44,939 bases of DNA from an uncultured Peptoniphilus sp. (GCA_902489255.1 CABTZF010000013.1:1-44939), one strand, 5' to 3'; shown: positions 24,446 through 32,768, counted from the stretch's first letter. Program-made: numbers and translations. Notes: generated by a model from the sequence alone, not told the origin.

Positions 24446-25219
24446 CTAGGCTTTCTTATAAGATTCTCTAGCTTTATCTCTATTATTATTTCTTCTGAAA
24501 TTTTTCTTTCCGTCTTTACTGTCACGTCTTTTACGTTTTTTGTTGTCTTTGTCTTTGTTATCTCTTGGTCTTCTTCTTTCTTCTTTAAATTCAGGAAGAA
24601 TTTCGCCCTTGTATAACCAAACTTTAACCCCAAGCTTTCCGTAAGTGGTATCCGCTTCAGCAAAGCCATAGTCAATATCAGCTCTTAGAGTTTGAAGAGG
24701 TATGGTTCCTTCAGAATATCCTTCTGTTCTTGCCATATCTGCTCCGCCCAAACGTCCTGCAACAGCAGTTTTTATTCCTAAAGCTCCTGCTCTCATAGTT
24801 CTTTGAATAGCTTGCTTCATAGCACGTCTGAATGATACACGTCTTTCAAGTGCTTCTGCTATAGATTCTGCAACTATTTGAGCATCCACATCCGGATTTT
24901 TAACTTCTTCTACATTTAATACAATAGATTTTCCTGTTAATTTTTCAATTTCTTTTCTAAGTTCTTCAACTCCTGCTCCTCCACGTCCAATTACAACGCC
25001 CGGTTTAGCAGTATATATAGAAACCTTTACTCTGTTTGCGGCTCTTTCAATTTCAATTTTTGAAATTCCGGCAGCATATAATTTTTTCTTTATAAATGTA
25101 CGAATTTTATTGTCTTCTACTAAAAGTTCAGAAAAGTTTTTCTTATTGGCATACCATTTTGAATCCCAGTTTTTAATAATGCCTACACGTAGACCGTGCG
25201 GATTTACTTTTTGTCCCAT
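24446..25219 (-). CDS. rpsC: 30S ribosomal protein S3 with long basic C-terminal tail
   Basis: Part of the mRNA entry tunnel and its helicase activity. 257 aa: MGQKVNPHGLRVGIIK, a KH type 2 domain (about 40-110) with VVIGRGGAGVEELRKEIEKL, and the C-domain GRLGGADMARTEGYSEGTIPLQTLRADIDYG and GKLGVKVWLYKGEIL. The last 40 or so residues (from about 217) are a low-complexity run of R, K, D and N, longer than the usual end near 215-225. Otherwise normal; placed between rplV and rplP. Confidence 0.97.
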   Translation of the reverse strand: MGQKVNPHGLRVGIIKNWDSKWYANKKNFSELLVEDNKIRTFIKKKLYAAGISKIEIERAANRVKVSIYTAKPGVVIGRGGAGVEELRKEIEKLTGKSIVLNVEEVKNPDVDAQIVAESIAEALERRVSFRRAMKQAIQRTMRAGALGIKTAVAGRLGGADMARTEGYSEGTIPLQTLRADIDYGFAEADTTYGKLGVKVWLYKGEILPEFKEERRRPRDNKDKDNKKRKRRDSKDGKKNFRRNNNRDKARESYKKA

Positions 25220-25230
25220 TGTCTACCTCC

Positions 25231-25566
25231 TTACTCTTTTTCTGCTACTACAACGCCTATATGACTGGATCTCTTTAATATCGGATATGCCATACCTTTA
25301 GCCTTTGGATGAAATCTTTTCATTGTAGGTCCGTCATTAGCATAGGCTTTCTTAACATAAAGATTAGATCTATCAAGATTAAAGTTATTTTCAGCATTGG
25401 CTACAGCAGAATGTAGTACCTTATATAGCTCGTAAGCTCCTCTTTTATTTGTAAACTTCAAAATAGAAAGGGCTTCATCAACTTGTTTACCGCGAATTTC
25501 ATCGCATATATAATTCACCTTAAGAGGTGAAATTCTAACGTATTTAGCAATCGCTTTTGCTTCCAT
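25231..25566 (-). CDS. rplV: 50S ribosomal protein L22
   Basis: Lines the peptide exit tunnel with its beta-hairpin. 111 aa: MEAKAIAKYVRISPLKVNYI, KRGAYELYKVLHSAVANAENN, and the hairpin and C-end signature FHPKAKGMAYPILKRSSHIGV. No insertion in the macrolide-associated loop. It follows rpsS by 13 nt. Confidence 0.98.
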   Translation of the reverse strand: MEAKAIAKYVRISPLKVNYICDEIRGKQVDEALSILKFTNKRGAYELYKVLHSAVANAENNFNLDRSNLYVKKAYANDGPTMKRFHPKAKGMAYPILKRSSHIGVVVAEKE

Positions 25567-25579
25567 TATTTACCCCCTC

Positions 25580-25864
25580 TTATTTACTCGTAGTGGTCTT
25601 TTCGCTTTTACCGGTGTGGCCTTTGAATGTTCTTGTCGGAACGAATTCTCCTAATTTATGGCCAACCATATCTTCAGTTATATAAACCGGTACATGCTTT
25701 CTTCCGTCATGAACTGCTATTGTATGTGAAACAAATTCAGGGAAAATTGTTGAGCGACGTGACCAGGTTTTAATTACTTTCTTTTCATTATTATTATTTA
25801 ATTCATCTATCTTCTTTAATAAATGTTCATCTGCAAATGGTCCTTTTTTTAATGATCTACTCAT
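25580..25864 (-). CDS. rpsS: 30S ribosomal protein S19
   Basis: Small-subunit head protein near the A-site tRNA. 94 aa: MSRSLKKGPFADEHLLKKI, IKTWSRRSTIFPEFVSHTIAVH, and HKLGEFVPTRTFKGHT. Standard order and spacing after rplB. Confidence 0.98.
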   Translation of the reverse strand: MSRSLKKGPFADEHLLKKIDELNNNNEKKVIKTWSRRSTIFPEFVSHTIAVHDGRKHVPVYITEDMVGHKLGEFVPTRTFKGHTGKSEKTTTSK

Positions 25865-25875
25865 TTAAACCCTCC

Positions 25876-26706
25876 TTACTTTGTTCTTCTTCTAACAATA
25901 TACATATTGGTCTTATTCTTTTTCTTTCTAGTCTTAAGACCAAGAGCTTTTTTGCCCCATGGAGTCATTGGTGAAGGTCTACCTACCGGTGCTCTACCTT
26001 CTCCACCGCCATGCGGGTGGTCTACCGGATTCATGGCAGATCCTCTTACGTGAGGTCTTACCCCTAAATATCTTTTTCTTCCGGCCTTACCAAGAGTAAC
26101 AAGTTCGTGAGAAATATTCCCTACTTGACCGATTGTAGCTTTACAATTTAAACTTACAAGTCTATACTCGCTTGAAGGAAGTCTTAATTGTGCAAATTTT
26201 CCTTCTTTGGCCATAAGTTGAGCTTCAGCTCCTGCTGATCTTGCCATTTGACCGCCTTTGCCCGGAGTAAGTTCAATATTGTGAACAGTGGTACCCACAG
26301 GTATATCAGCAAGTCTTAACGCATTACCTACTTTAATATCCGCATCCGGACCGCTCTCAACAATGTTTCCAACTTTGAGTCCGTTTGGTTGAATAATATA
26401 TCTTTTTTCACCATCAGCATAATGGAGAAGAGCTATATAAGCTGATCTATATGGATCATATTCAATTGCCGCTACTCTTGCCGGAATATTGTCCTTATCT
26501 CTTTTAAAATCTATTACTCTATATTTTCTCTTAACTCCACCGCCCCTGTGTCTTGATGTAATTCTACCATAGGAATTACGACCTGCAGTTTTCTTTAAAG
26601 ATATAGTTAATGACTTTTCAGGTTTTTTATTTGTCAACTCTTCAAAAGTTGAAACCGTCATTTTTCTACGGGAAGGAGTTGTTGGTTTATATCCTCTAAT
26701 TGCCAT
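25876..26706 (-). CDS. rplB: 50S ribosomal protein L2
   Basis: Large-subunit core protein needed for subunit association and peptidyl transfer. 276 aa: MAIRGYKPTTPSRRKMTVS, GRITSRHRGGGVKRKYRVID, and the highly conserved GSAMNPVDHPHGGGEGRAPV with the histidine near the peptidyl-transferase centre. Length normal. It follows rplW by 13 nt. Confidence 0.98.
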   Translation of the reverse strand: MAIRGYKPTTPSRRKMTVSTFEELTNKKPEKSLTISLKKTAGRNSYGRITSRHRGGGVKRKYRVIDFKRDKDNIPARVAAIEYDPYRSAYIALLHYADGEKRYIIQPNGLKVGNIVESGPDADIKVGNALRLADIPVGTTVHNIELTPGKGGQMARSAGAEAQLMAKEGKFAQLRLPSSEYRLVSLNCKATIGQVGNISHELVTLGKAGRKRYLGVRPHVRGSAMNPVDHPHGGGEGRAPVGRPSPMTPWGKKALGLKTRKKKNKTNMYIVRRRTK

Positions 26707-26719
26707 TATTTACCTCCTC

Positions 26720-27007
26720 TTAAATTGACTCGAAGAACTCAATAGGTTCAGAATCGTCAGTTAATTTAACAATTGCCTTTTTCCATGAAGGACGTCGACC
26801 TATATGAGCGCCTTGTCTTTTAAGTTTTCCTTGCATATTCATTGTGTTCACTCTTTGAACTTTTACTCCAAAGATTTCTTCAATGGCACTTTTTATTTCA
26901 ATCTTTGTCGCATTCTTATCAACTTCAAAGGTATATTTCTTATTTTCCATTTCTGCCATAGATTTTTCTGTTACTATGGGTTTTCTAATAATGTCGTATT
27001 TATTCAT
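26720..27007 (-). CDS. rplW: 50S ribosomal protein L23
   Basis: Exit-tunnel protein that docks trigger factor and SRP. 95 aa: MNKYDIIRKPIVTEKSMAEM, YTFEVDKNATKIEIKSAIEEIF and VNTMNMQGKLKRQGAHIGRR. Its ATG shares one base with the rplD stop (TAATG), so it is translationally coupled. Confidence 0.98.
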   Translation of the reverse strand: MNKYDIIRKPIVTEKSMAEMENKKYTFEVDKNATKIEIKSAIEEIFGVKVQRVNTMNMQGKLKRQGAHIGRRPSWKKAIVKLTDDSEPIEFFESI

Positions 27008-27630
27008 TAGTTAAACACCTCCTCAAGGGTGTCTAAAGCATCCTTTGTTATAACAAGAGAATTATATTTTAGCAAGTCATAAACGTTAATATTTTTAACA
27101 CAAGAAGTTTTAACATTTTCAATATTTCTTGCTGACCTGATAATATTTTCATTATCTTCATTTATAACTATAAGAGCCTTCTTATCAGCCTTAATATTTT
27201 TTAAAATATTAGCAAAAATTTTAGTTTTTGTTTCATTTAATTCAAGCTTATCTAAAACAATAATTTCAGAATCTTGTAATTTTGAAGTTAATACCGATTT
27301 AAGGGCAAGCTTCCTAACCTTCTTAGGAGTTGTGTAAGAATAATCTCTAGGTTTTTTTGCAAATACAACTCCACCGCCTCTCCATTGAGGTGACCTTATA
27401 GAGCCTTGTCTTGCTCGACCTGTTCCCTTTTGTCTCCAAGGTTTTCTTCCGCCCCCACGAACTTCAGCACGTGTTTTTGCAGAGTGAGTACCTTGTCTTC
27501 TATTTGCCAAAATATTTTTAACTATTAAATAAACAACATGTTCATTAACTTCACAATTAAAAATATTGTCATTTAATTCAATTTCTGAAATGGGATTTCC
27601 TTCTATATTAATCATTTGAATCTTAGCCAT
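27007..27630 (-). CDS. rplD: 50S ribosomal protein L4
   Basis: Tunnel protein and, in E. coli, autogenous regulator of the S10 operon. 207 aa: the extended tunnel loop RQGTHSAKTRAEVRGGGRKP and GTGRARQGSIRSPQWRGGG are intact, and the C-terminal domain includes SLVITKDALDTLEEVF. It overlaps rplW by one base. Whether it controls the structured leader upstream of rpsJ is open. Confidence 0.97.
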   Translation of the reverse strand: MAKIQMINIEGNPISEIELNDNIFNCEVNEHVVYLIVKNILANRRQGTHSAKTRAEVRGGGRKPWRQKGTGRARQGSIRSPQWRGGGVVFAKKPRDYSYTTPKKVRKLALKSVLTSKLQDSEIIVLDKLELNETKTKIFANILKNIKADKKALIVINEDNENIIRSARNIENVKTSCVKNINVYDLLKYNSLVITKDALDTLEEVFN

Positions 27631-27641
27631 GTTAATCCCCC

Positions 27642-28271
27642 TTACGCCTTCTTAACTGTTTCTTTTATATAAACTTTTGATTTTTTGTTTCCGGGTATTG
27701 CACCCTTTATTAAAATCAAGTTTTTAGAAGCATCTATTCTTACAATTTCAAGATTTTGTACAGTAACTCTTTCGTTACCCATCTTTCCTGCCATTCTATG
27801 ATTCTTAAATACCTTTCCCGGATATGAAGCTGCTCCCATACCTCCTGGCATTCTATGGAATTTAGAACCGTGAGTTTCTCTACCACGACCGAATCCGTGA
27901 CGTTTAACTATTCCGGCTGTTCCTTTACCCTTAGAAGTTCCGATAACATCAACGTGTTCACCAACTTCAAAGATATCAGCCTTGATTTCATCGCCTAGAT
28001 TAAAAGAATCTACATCATCAGTAAGAAATTCTGATAAGTATTTCTTGTAAGAAACCCCTGCCTTATCAAAGTGCCCCTTAGTAGGTTTGTTGACTTTCTT
28101 TTCTTTAACAGCCCCGGCTGCTAATTGAATGGCATTATAACCATCACTTTCAATAGTCTTCTTTTGTGTAACTATATTAGGTTCAACTTCAATAACACTG
28201 ACAGGAGTAACATTGCCTTTTTCATCAAAAATTTGTGTCATACCAATTTTACGACCAATTAAATATTTCAT
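27642..28271 (-). CDS. rplC: 50S ribosomal protein L3
   Basis: Core protein reaching the peptidyl-transferase centre. 209 aa: MKYLIGRKIGMTQIFDEKGN, the W-loop-like signature KGTAGIVKRHGFGRGRETHG and HRMPGGMGAASYPGKVFKNHRMAGKMG. GGAGG precedes the ATG. A gap of 53 nt from rpsJ is the longest inside this operon. Confidence 0.98.
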   Translation of the reverse strand: MKYLIGRKIGMTQIFDEKGNVTPVSVIEVEPNIVTQKKTIESDGYNAIQLAAGAVKEKKVNKPTKGHFDKAGVSYKKYLSEFLTDDVDSFNLGDEIKADIFEVGEHVDVIGTSKGKGTAGIVKRHGFGRGRETHGSKFHRMPGGMGAASYPGKVFKNHRMAGKMGNERVTVQNLEIVRIDASKNLILIKGAIPGNKKSKVYIKETVKKA

Positions 28272-28324
28272 GTTTACCTCCTATTTCTTATAGCGGACTA
28301 ATTTTAGTCATATAAAGCAAAGTT

Positions 28325-28642
28325 TTATAGTTTAATTTCTATATCAACGCCTGCAGGCAAATTGAGTTTCATTAATGAATCTACAGTCTTTTGTGTAGGA
28401 TTAATGATATCAATTAGACGTTTGTGTGTTCTTTGCTCAAATTGTTCTCTGGAATCCTTGTACTTATGCACAGCCCTTAGAATTGTTATAACTTCCCTTT
28501 CTGTCGGGAGAGGAATTGGGCCTGAAACAGTAGCTCCTGTTTGCTTAGCCGCTTCCGCAATCCTAGTCGCTGAATTGTCAAGTAATTCATGATCATAAGC
28601 TTTTAGCTTAATTCTGATTTTTTGTTTGCCTTTGTTTGACAT
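28325..28642 (-). CDS. rpsJ: 30S ribosomal protein S10
   Basis: First gene of the ribosomal superoperon; also the NusE partner of NusB in antitermination. 105 aa: KQKIRIKLKAYDHELLDNSATRI, GATVSGPIPLPTEREVITIL, HKYKDSREQFEQRTHKRLIDI, PAGVDIEIKL. GGAGG lies upstream of the ATG at 28642, at the end of a leader of about 180 nt. The tuf, fusA, rpsG and rpsL genes that often precede it are not here. Confidence 0.98.
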   Translation of the reverse strand: MSNKGKQKIRIKLKAYDHELLDNSATRIAEAAKQTGATVSGPIPLPTEREVITILRAVHKYKDSREQFEQRTHKRLIDIINPTQKTVDSLMKLNLPAGVDIEIKL

Positions 28643-28820
28643 AATTTACCTCCTTGCAAAAATGCGAGGGGATTGATACACGCAGCCTAGTGTTTAATTA
28701 GCTGCAACTTGAAAATATCCCCGCCGGAATCACTGTCCGACTTCTCCACCATAATTACCTTGCTTATCTTTTTCATTAAAAAGCAAGCAACTTATGATTT
28801 CATCGCAACATTTTTTACGC
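28643..28820 (-). promoter_or_regulatory. Structured 5' leader of the S10 operon
   Basis: About 180 nt between the promoter and rpsJ. Minus-strand features: a hairpin CTTGCTTTTT-AATG-AAAAA...AAGCAAG (28787-28759); then a long helix, GCGGGGAT (28724-28717) pairing with ATCCCCTCGC (28673-28664), enclosing GCAGC/GCTGC (28705-28701 with 28686-28682). The outer helix is followed at once by ATTTTTG and then the AAGGAGG site, so it could act as an attenuator or block initiation. No known leader family is recognised. Confidence 0.55.
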
Positions 28821-28826
28821 CTAAAC

Positions 28827-28855
28827 ATTATATAGGATATGTAGCTGAATGTAAA
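28827..28855 (-). promoter_or_regulatory. S10 operon promoter
   Basis: Minus strand TTTACA (28855-28850), 17 nt, TATAAT (28832-28827). A strong sigma-A-type promoter. It is the only clear promoter for the 14-kb operon. Confidence 0.88.
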
Positions 28856-28971
28856 GGCTTTTTTTATATTTTTCAAAAAAAATGAATTGTATAATTAAGT
28901 TAGCCACCCAAGAACATAAAAAGCATCTCTAAGCTACAATGTAATTAGACAAAAAATACAAAGGAGTACCC

Positions 28972-29148
28972 ATAAATATTCAAGATAAGAATACAATTAA
29001 AATGCATTTTACATACCCTGAAAGATCATTAATTAAACTGTGAAAAATAAAGATAAAAAATCAAAAAAATAAAGAGAAAAAATCAAATAGAGAAATTGCG
29101 AAGTTACTTTGTAAGGTGCCTCAAATTATTCACAATAAAATAAAGAGG
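28972..29148 (+). pseudogene. Remnant of an IS30-family transposase N-terminus
   Basis: One frame on the plus strand reads INIQDKNTIKMHFTYPERSL, a TGA at 29041, then KEKKSNREIAKLLCKVPQII and HNKIKR. This has the layout of the N-terminal region of IS30 transposases: a 'YpERsLI' opening followed by the helix-turn-helix 'NREIAKLLgkspqTIhnEIKRG'. AAGGAG lies 4-6 nt before an ATA codon where an ATG would be expected, so the start has mutated; an internal stop and an abrupt end after KR complete the decay. The DDE catalytic domain is gone. It lies in the otherwise empty gap between the S10 promoter and the bacteriocin-type operon, suggesting an old insertion and deletion. Confidence 0.65.
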
Positions 29149-29243
29149 AGCCGGTCAATTTAGGCGCATTATACAAAAGTTAGTTATAAAATATTTTTAA
29201 TTATAAACGATTTAGTCTAAGCTAATTAGATACTATTTAAAGC

Positions 29244-29918
29244 TTAATTAACTGTTAATAATTTACCATCATATAACCGGTATTTAATAAAATTTTTTAA
29301 CGAGCTTATATTGGACTCATGGCTTACTAAAATTATTGTATTTTCTTTAAAGTTTTCCATTAAATAGCTTAGTATTTTCTCCTTTAGAACTGGATTTAAC
29401 GCATTTGTTGGTTCATCAAGTATGAGAACCTGCGGTTTATTAACAATAGCTCTAAGTATTGCAACTCTTTGTTTCTCCCCACCTGACAAATTATAGACCT
29501 TTTCCTTAAGAAGACCTTCCAACTCAAAAATACTTGCAAGGTCTACAATTCTTTTTTCTCGCATATTTCTTTTAATTTTTTTTGAGTATAGCAAGGGGAT
29601 TAAAATATTATAATAGACATTTTCATCTTCCAATAATTTATAATCTTGAAAAACAAATCCGAATTTTTCATTTCTTAATGTAGATATAGTTTTTGAACTG
29701 ACTTCAGCTATGCTTTTCCCATCCAAAATATAATCTCCCCTATAATTTTTATCAAGAAGACCTATAATTTTTAATAAGCTTGTTTTTCCTGCCCCGTTTT
29801 TACCTTCAATTAATATTTTTTCTCCATCTTTAATATCTATATATAAATCATCTAGAATTATATGCTCATAAACTGTATTTTCATGAAAAGCTTTTTTGAT
29901 TTTGCTTAAATTAATCAT
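29244..29918 (-). CDS. ABC transporter ATPase (lactococcin-972/MacB-type)
   Basis: 224-aa nucleotide-binding subunit. Walker A GKNGAGKT (39-46), Q-loop Q91 in FVFQDYKLL, signature LSGGE (144-148), Walker B VLILDEP with D168/E169, H-loop in LVSHESN. The FGFVFQDYKLLEDENVYYNI pattern is that of FtsE/LolD/MacB ATPases, including those that accompany lactococcin-972-type bacteriocins. It overlaps the preceding permease gene by 8 nt and ends the operon. It should drive the two FtsX-like half-permeases. The substrate is unknown: export of, or immunity to, the secreted protein encoded first is the natural guess. Confidence 0.88.
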   Translation of the reverse strand: MINLSKIKKAFHENTVYEHIILDDLYIDIKDGEKILIEGKNGAGKTSLLKIIGLLDKNYRGDYILDGKSIAEVSSKTISTLRNEKFGFVFQDYKLLEDENVYYNILIPLLYSKKIKRNMREKRIVDLASIFELEGLLKEKVYNLSGGEKQRVAILRAIVNKPQVLILDEPTNALNPVLKEKILSYLMENFKENTIILVSHESNISSLKNFIKYRLYDGKLLTVN

Positions 29919-30954
29919 AAATAAAATCTCCGTCTTTGTATAAGTTAAAATCTTCTCTCTTTAATATTATATAATTAATTAATGAACAGATTCCCACCAT
30001 AGATACAGTAAAAAATATATTCAAAACTAATATTATATTTATAGAAAATTTATTTAAGATATTAATTAGAAAAGAATTAAGTAAAAATATAAACAGAGTG
30101 CTTAATTCATTTCTAAAAAAAATTGTTTTTAAATCCGCTCCACAAATCATGTGTATTTTGTATTCATTATGCAAACTTTTATAAATACTCTTTAAAAATA
30201 TAGTATAAGATATGAGTATTGATATAGTAAGTATAAAAAAATAAGGTAAAATATAGCTAAAAATATAATTTAATTCTTCAATATTTGAATAGTCTTGTTT
30301 TTTAAGTGAGAGGCTTGAATTCAAAAAAATATTTTCAAATTCGCTATCTATGGCTTTTGATTTTTCCGCATCGGTAAATTTAGTATTAGTAACTAAATCA
30401 ATAAAATAATCCTTATCTAAATTATATGGTCTTAAATTTATAAAATATGGATCCTCAGCCACTATTAATTTTGTATTCCCGTCATTAATTAAGTTATTAG
30501 CGTATAAATATTCAGTGAATTCATTATTCAATGTTTTTAACGACAAGACTTTTAAACCCCTTAAATCTTTCCCTAAAAATTTATCTAGCGAAGATTTGTC
30601 AATAGCCCAAGTGATTCTTTTATTGGATTTATCTGAATACTTACCAAGGATAACAAATATATGGCTTTTAAACTTAGCATTTAAACTTTCATTAATAAAA
30701 TATGAATAACCATTGTTACTATAAAAATCATTAAGCCTATCTATTAGAATACTGTCATTCTCACAATCAAAAGAAATGGGAACTGCCGTATAAGTTGTCC
30801 CTTCTTGCACCTCATCAGTTAAATTATCAGTTATAGATAAAAACATACTGATTAGACCTACACTTGTTGAGGTGATTAAAAGTATCAAAAACAAAAAATA
30901 CGGAAAAAATTTAATAATATCTTTGAAAGCAATTCTTATTTTATCTGCAATCAT
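29911..30954 (-). CDS. FtsX-like ABC permease, second half-size subunit
   Basis: 347 aa: one N-terminal membrane helix (about 14-37), an extracellular domain of about 190 residues, then three helices (about 240-263, 283-305, 308-330). Between helices two and three the stretch YKIHMICGADLKTIFFRNE matches the coupling-helix motif of FtsX/MacB permeases ('..GA....i...'). The 1+3 topology is that of MacB. The ATG at 30954 overlaps the previous stop as ATGA; the ATPase follows with an 8-nt overlap. It is probably the C-terminal half of what is one large 7-TM protein in typical lactococcin-972 loci. No close function is recognised. Confidence 0.72.
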   Translation of the reverse strand: MIADKIRIAFKDIIKFFPYFLFLILLITSTSVGLISMFLSITDNLTDEVQEGTTYTAVPISFDCENDSILIDRLNDFYSNNGYSYFINESLNAKFKSHIFVILGKYSDKSNKRITWAIDKSSLDKFLGKDLRGLKVLSLKTLNNEFTEYLYANNLINDGNTKLIVAEDPYFINLRPYNLDKDYFIDLVTNTKFTDAEKSKAIDSEFENIFLNSSLSLKKQDYSNIEELNYIFSYILPYFFILTISILISYTIFLKSIYKSLHNEYKIHMICGADLKTIFFRNELSTLFIFLLNSFLINILNKFSINIILVLNIFFTVSMVGICSLINYIILKREDFNLYKDGDFIYD

Positions 30955-31979
30955 AATAAACTCCCCAATTTATTTGAATTATTAAAAATATAAAAACTTG
31001 TGAAAATTGATAAAATAATGATTAATAAAATTAATATCTGTATTTCAAAAATATTAAATATCTTAATAACATTTTCTCCAATTAAATTAAGATAAAAACT
31101 TGATAAAAAGCTTGAAAGAATTATACAAGTAAAAACCCAGCTGTATATTTTACAACATATTTTTAAAATGATTTCCATATTGCTAGCCCCGCAAATTTTT
31201 GATATGTAAATAAATTTTTTATATTTTTTTAAATAAGATAAAAAAGTCAAAAACAATAAAATAAGACTTAAAATAAAGGAATTAAAAATGATTTTTACGT
31301 ACCTTCTTGCATGAAGAGAATTTATTAAAGCAATAAAAATTGAATTATACTTGCTTGTTTGGTCCTTGTAGCCTAATTTTTCTAATCTATTATAGACTTT
31401 ATTTGTTACTTGCTTATTGTCTGAATCAATATATATTTTTTCTATATCACCATAATCTATGGAAAATAAATTAAAAATAATTTCTGCTCCTTGGCTTGCT
31501 ATATAAGAACGCTTATCAAAAATATTAATAATCTCTGTATTAAAAGATTTTTTTATGGTAGAGTAATCAGGTATAACTTTTCTTTCATTAACCATTTTCA
31601 TAATATCGTCCACTATAATGGCAACTCTTTTTGACGACTTGTAATCTTCATAAGAAAAATACCGATATTGTTTAGAGTTGTCAAATTTAGAGGAATTTAG
31701 ATAATATTTCATTTGCGGGTCATATAAACCTAATGTTTTTTTATCAAAGGACTCAGCTATTACAACTATATCATTATAGGCGTATAAAAAATCAAAACTT
31801 TCTTTATATTTCTTGGTATTATTGTCTGCTTCTAAAACTTTATAGGTCTTTTCTAAACCCATGGGTACTTTTTCATAATCATTTCCTAAAATGTAATTGC
31901 TCGCAAAAATTAAGGTGCAATCAATCATAAAGAAAAATAATATTATTAAAATATTTTCTTTAATTTTAGAAAATAACAT
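30951..31979 (-). CDS. FtsX-like ABC permease, first half-size subunit
   Basis: 342 aa, same 1+3 layout: TM1 (about 10-28), an extracellular domain of about 190 residues rich in K, Y and D, and three C-terminal helices. ISKICGASNMEIILKICCKI after the second helix is the FtsX/MacB coupling motif. I choose the ATG at 31979, with GGGGG 5 nt upstream, over a TTG at 31991. It follows the secreted-protein gene by 23 nt and overlaps the second permease by 4 nt. The two permeases have similar architecture but little shared sequence, consistent with an ancient duplication or a split gene. Confidence 0.72.
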   Translation of the reverse strand: MLFSKIKENILIILFFFMIDCTLIFASNYILGNDYEKVPMGLEKTYKVLEADNNTKKYKESFDFLYAYNDIVVIAESFDKKTLGLYDPQMKYYLNSSKFDNSKQYRYFSYEDYKSSKRVAIIVDDIMKMVNERKVIPDYSTIKKSFNTEIINIFDKRSYIASQGAEIIFNLFSIDYGDIEKIYIDSDNKQVTNKVYNRLEKLGYKDQTSKYNSIFIALINSLHARRYVKIIFNSFILSLILLFLTFLSYLKKYKKFIYISKICGASNMEIILKICCKIYSWVFTCIILSSFLSSFYLNLIGENVIKIFNIFEIQILILLIIILSIFTSFYIFNNSNKLGSLL

Positions 31980-32002
31980 AAAAACCCCCAAAACATTTAA
32001 GG

Positions 32003-32494
32003 CTATTTATTGAAAGAAATACCTTCTTCAATAACTTCACCGTCTACTAATAAACCTCCACCATAAAAAACTTCTTCATTTCCCGGAAAGCTTCCAACGC
32101 TTCCATCAACTATTCCTGCAGCGTAATTATAATAAGCTTTTGTTTTAGGACCATAATTCCACTTATCTTTAACAGTTATTCTTTCAATAACTTGATTGGT
32201 ATCATATTTACTATTTGAATATGCAGTTTTTGGATGAATTTCCCCTTGAACATCATAGGTTATTTTTGTCCACTTGTAATAAACATTCCTATTATCGGAA
32301 TTTAAACCTCTATCTGCTCCCCTAACTGAAGCTTCGCCATAATAAGTATCTGCCCAAAAATCATCATCATGCTCAGATGTCACATAAGTTGTATCTGTAG
32401 CTCTCCACAATGTAGTTACACTCGCATATGCCATAGATGTAATGGTAAATACAAGCATAAATAAAATAAGAATTTTTTTAAAAAAACTTTTTAT
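32003..32494 (-). CDS. Secreted lactococcin-972-like protein; probable start codon is ATA (non-canonical or mutated)
   Basis: From the first available ATG (32458) there are 151 codons, but the signal peptide is complete only when read from an ATA at 32494: KSFFKKILILFML then VFTITSMAYA, a perfect lipid-spanning leader with likely cleavage AYA|S at residue 24. GGGAGAAGG lies a few nt before that ATA, whereas no ribosome site precedes the ATG. The mature part (about 139 aa) has no cysteine, is rich in Y, W, D, N and K, and carries YGEASVRGADRG and KTKAYYNY, which resemble the lactococcin-972 patterns 'hSsSV.G' and 'kA.fYN'. Gene order (secreted protein, membrane proteins, ATPase) is that of lactococcin-972 loci. 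Toxin activity is inferred; membership is divergent, and this may be some other secreted factor. Confidence 0.55.
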   Translation of the reverse strand: MKSFFKKILILFMLVFTITSMAYASVTTLWRATDTTYVTSEHDDDFWADTYYGEASVRGADRGLNSDNRNVYYKWTKITYDVQGEIHPKTAYSNSKYDTNQVIERITVKDKWNYGPKTKAYYNYAAGIVDGSVGSFPGNEEVFYGGGLLVDGEVIEEGISFNK

Positions 32495-32578
32495 TTGCCT
32501 TCTCCCTCTTGCGTGTATTGATTTTTTAACGCCCGTAAAAGCAGATTAAATACGCTGCGAAATTGTTTTCTTATTGTT

Positions 32579-32607
32579 AAAATACCATTTTCTATAATTA
32601 AATTCAA
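32579..32607 (-). promoter_or_regulatory. Weak candidate promoter of the bacteriocin-type operon
   Basis: Minus strand TTGAAT (32607-32602), 17 nt, TATTTT (32584-32579), 85 nt before the gene. The gap to etfB (to 32768) is otherwise AT-rich; no clear etfB promoter could be chosen. Confidence 0.35.
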
Positions 32608-32768
32608 TACCAATTTAAAATTTATATATATTATGCTAAATCCTGAAAAAATAATTATTTACAAAATTTCTAAATTAATTTTGCTAACTTTGATTATTTA
32701 GGTTAATATATTAATTAGAAAAATTTTTTAATTTTTATGGGTATAGATTATTTTAAGAGAGGTGTTTT

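Noticed and set aside
28972..29148. Functional IS30 element
   Set aside because: Mutated start, internal TGA, no catalytic domain and no clear terminal repeats.
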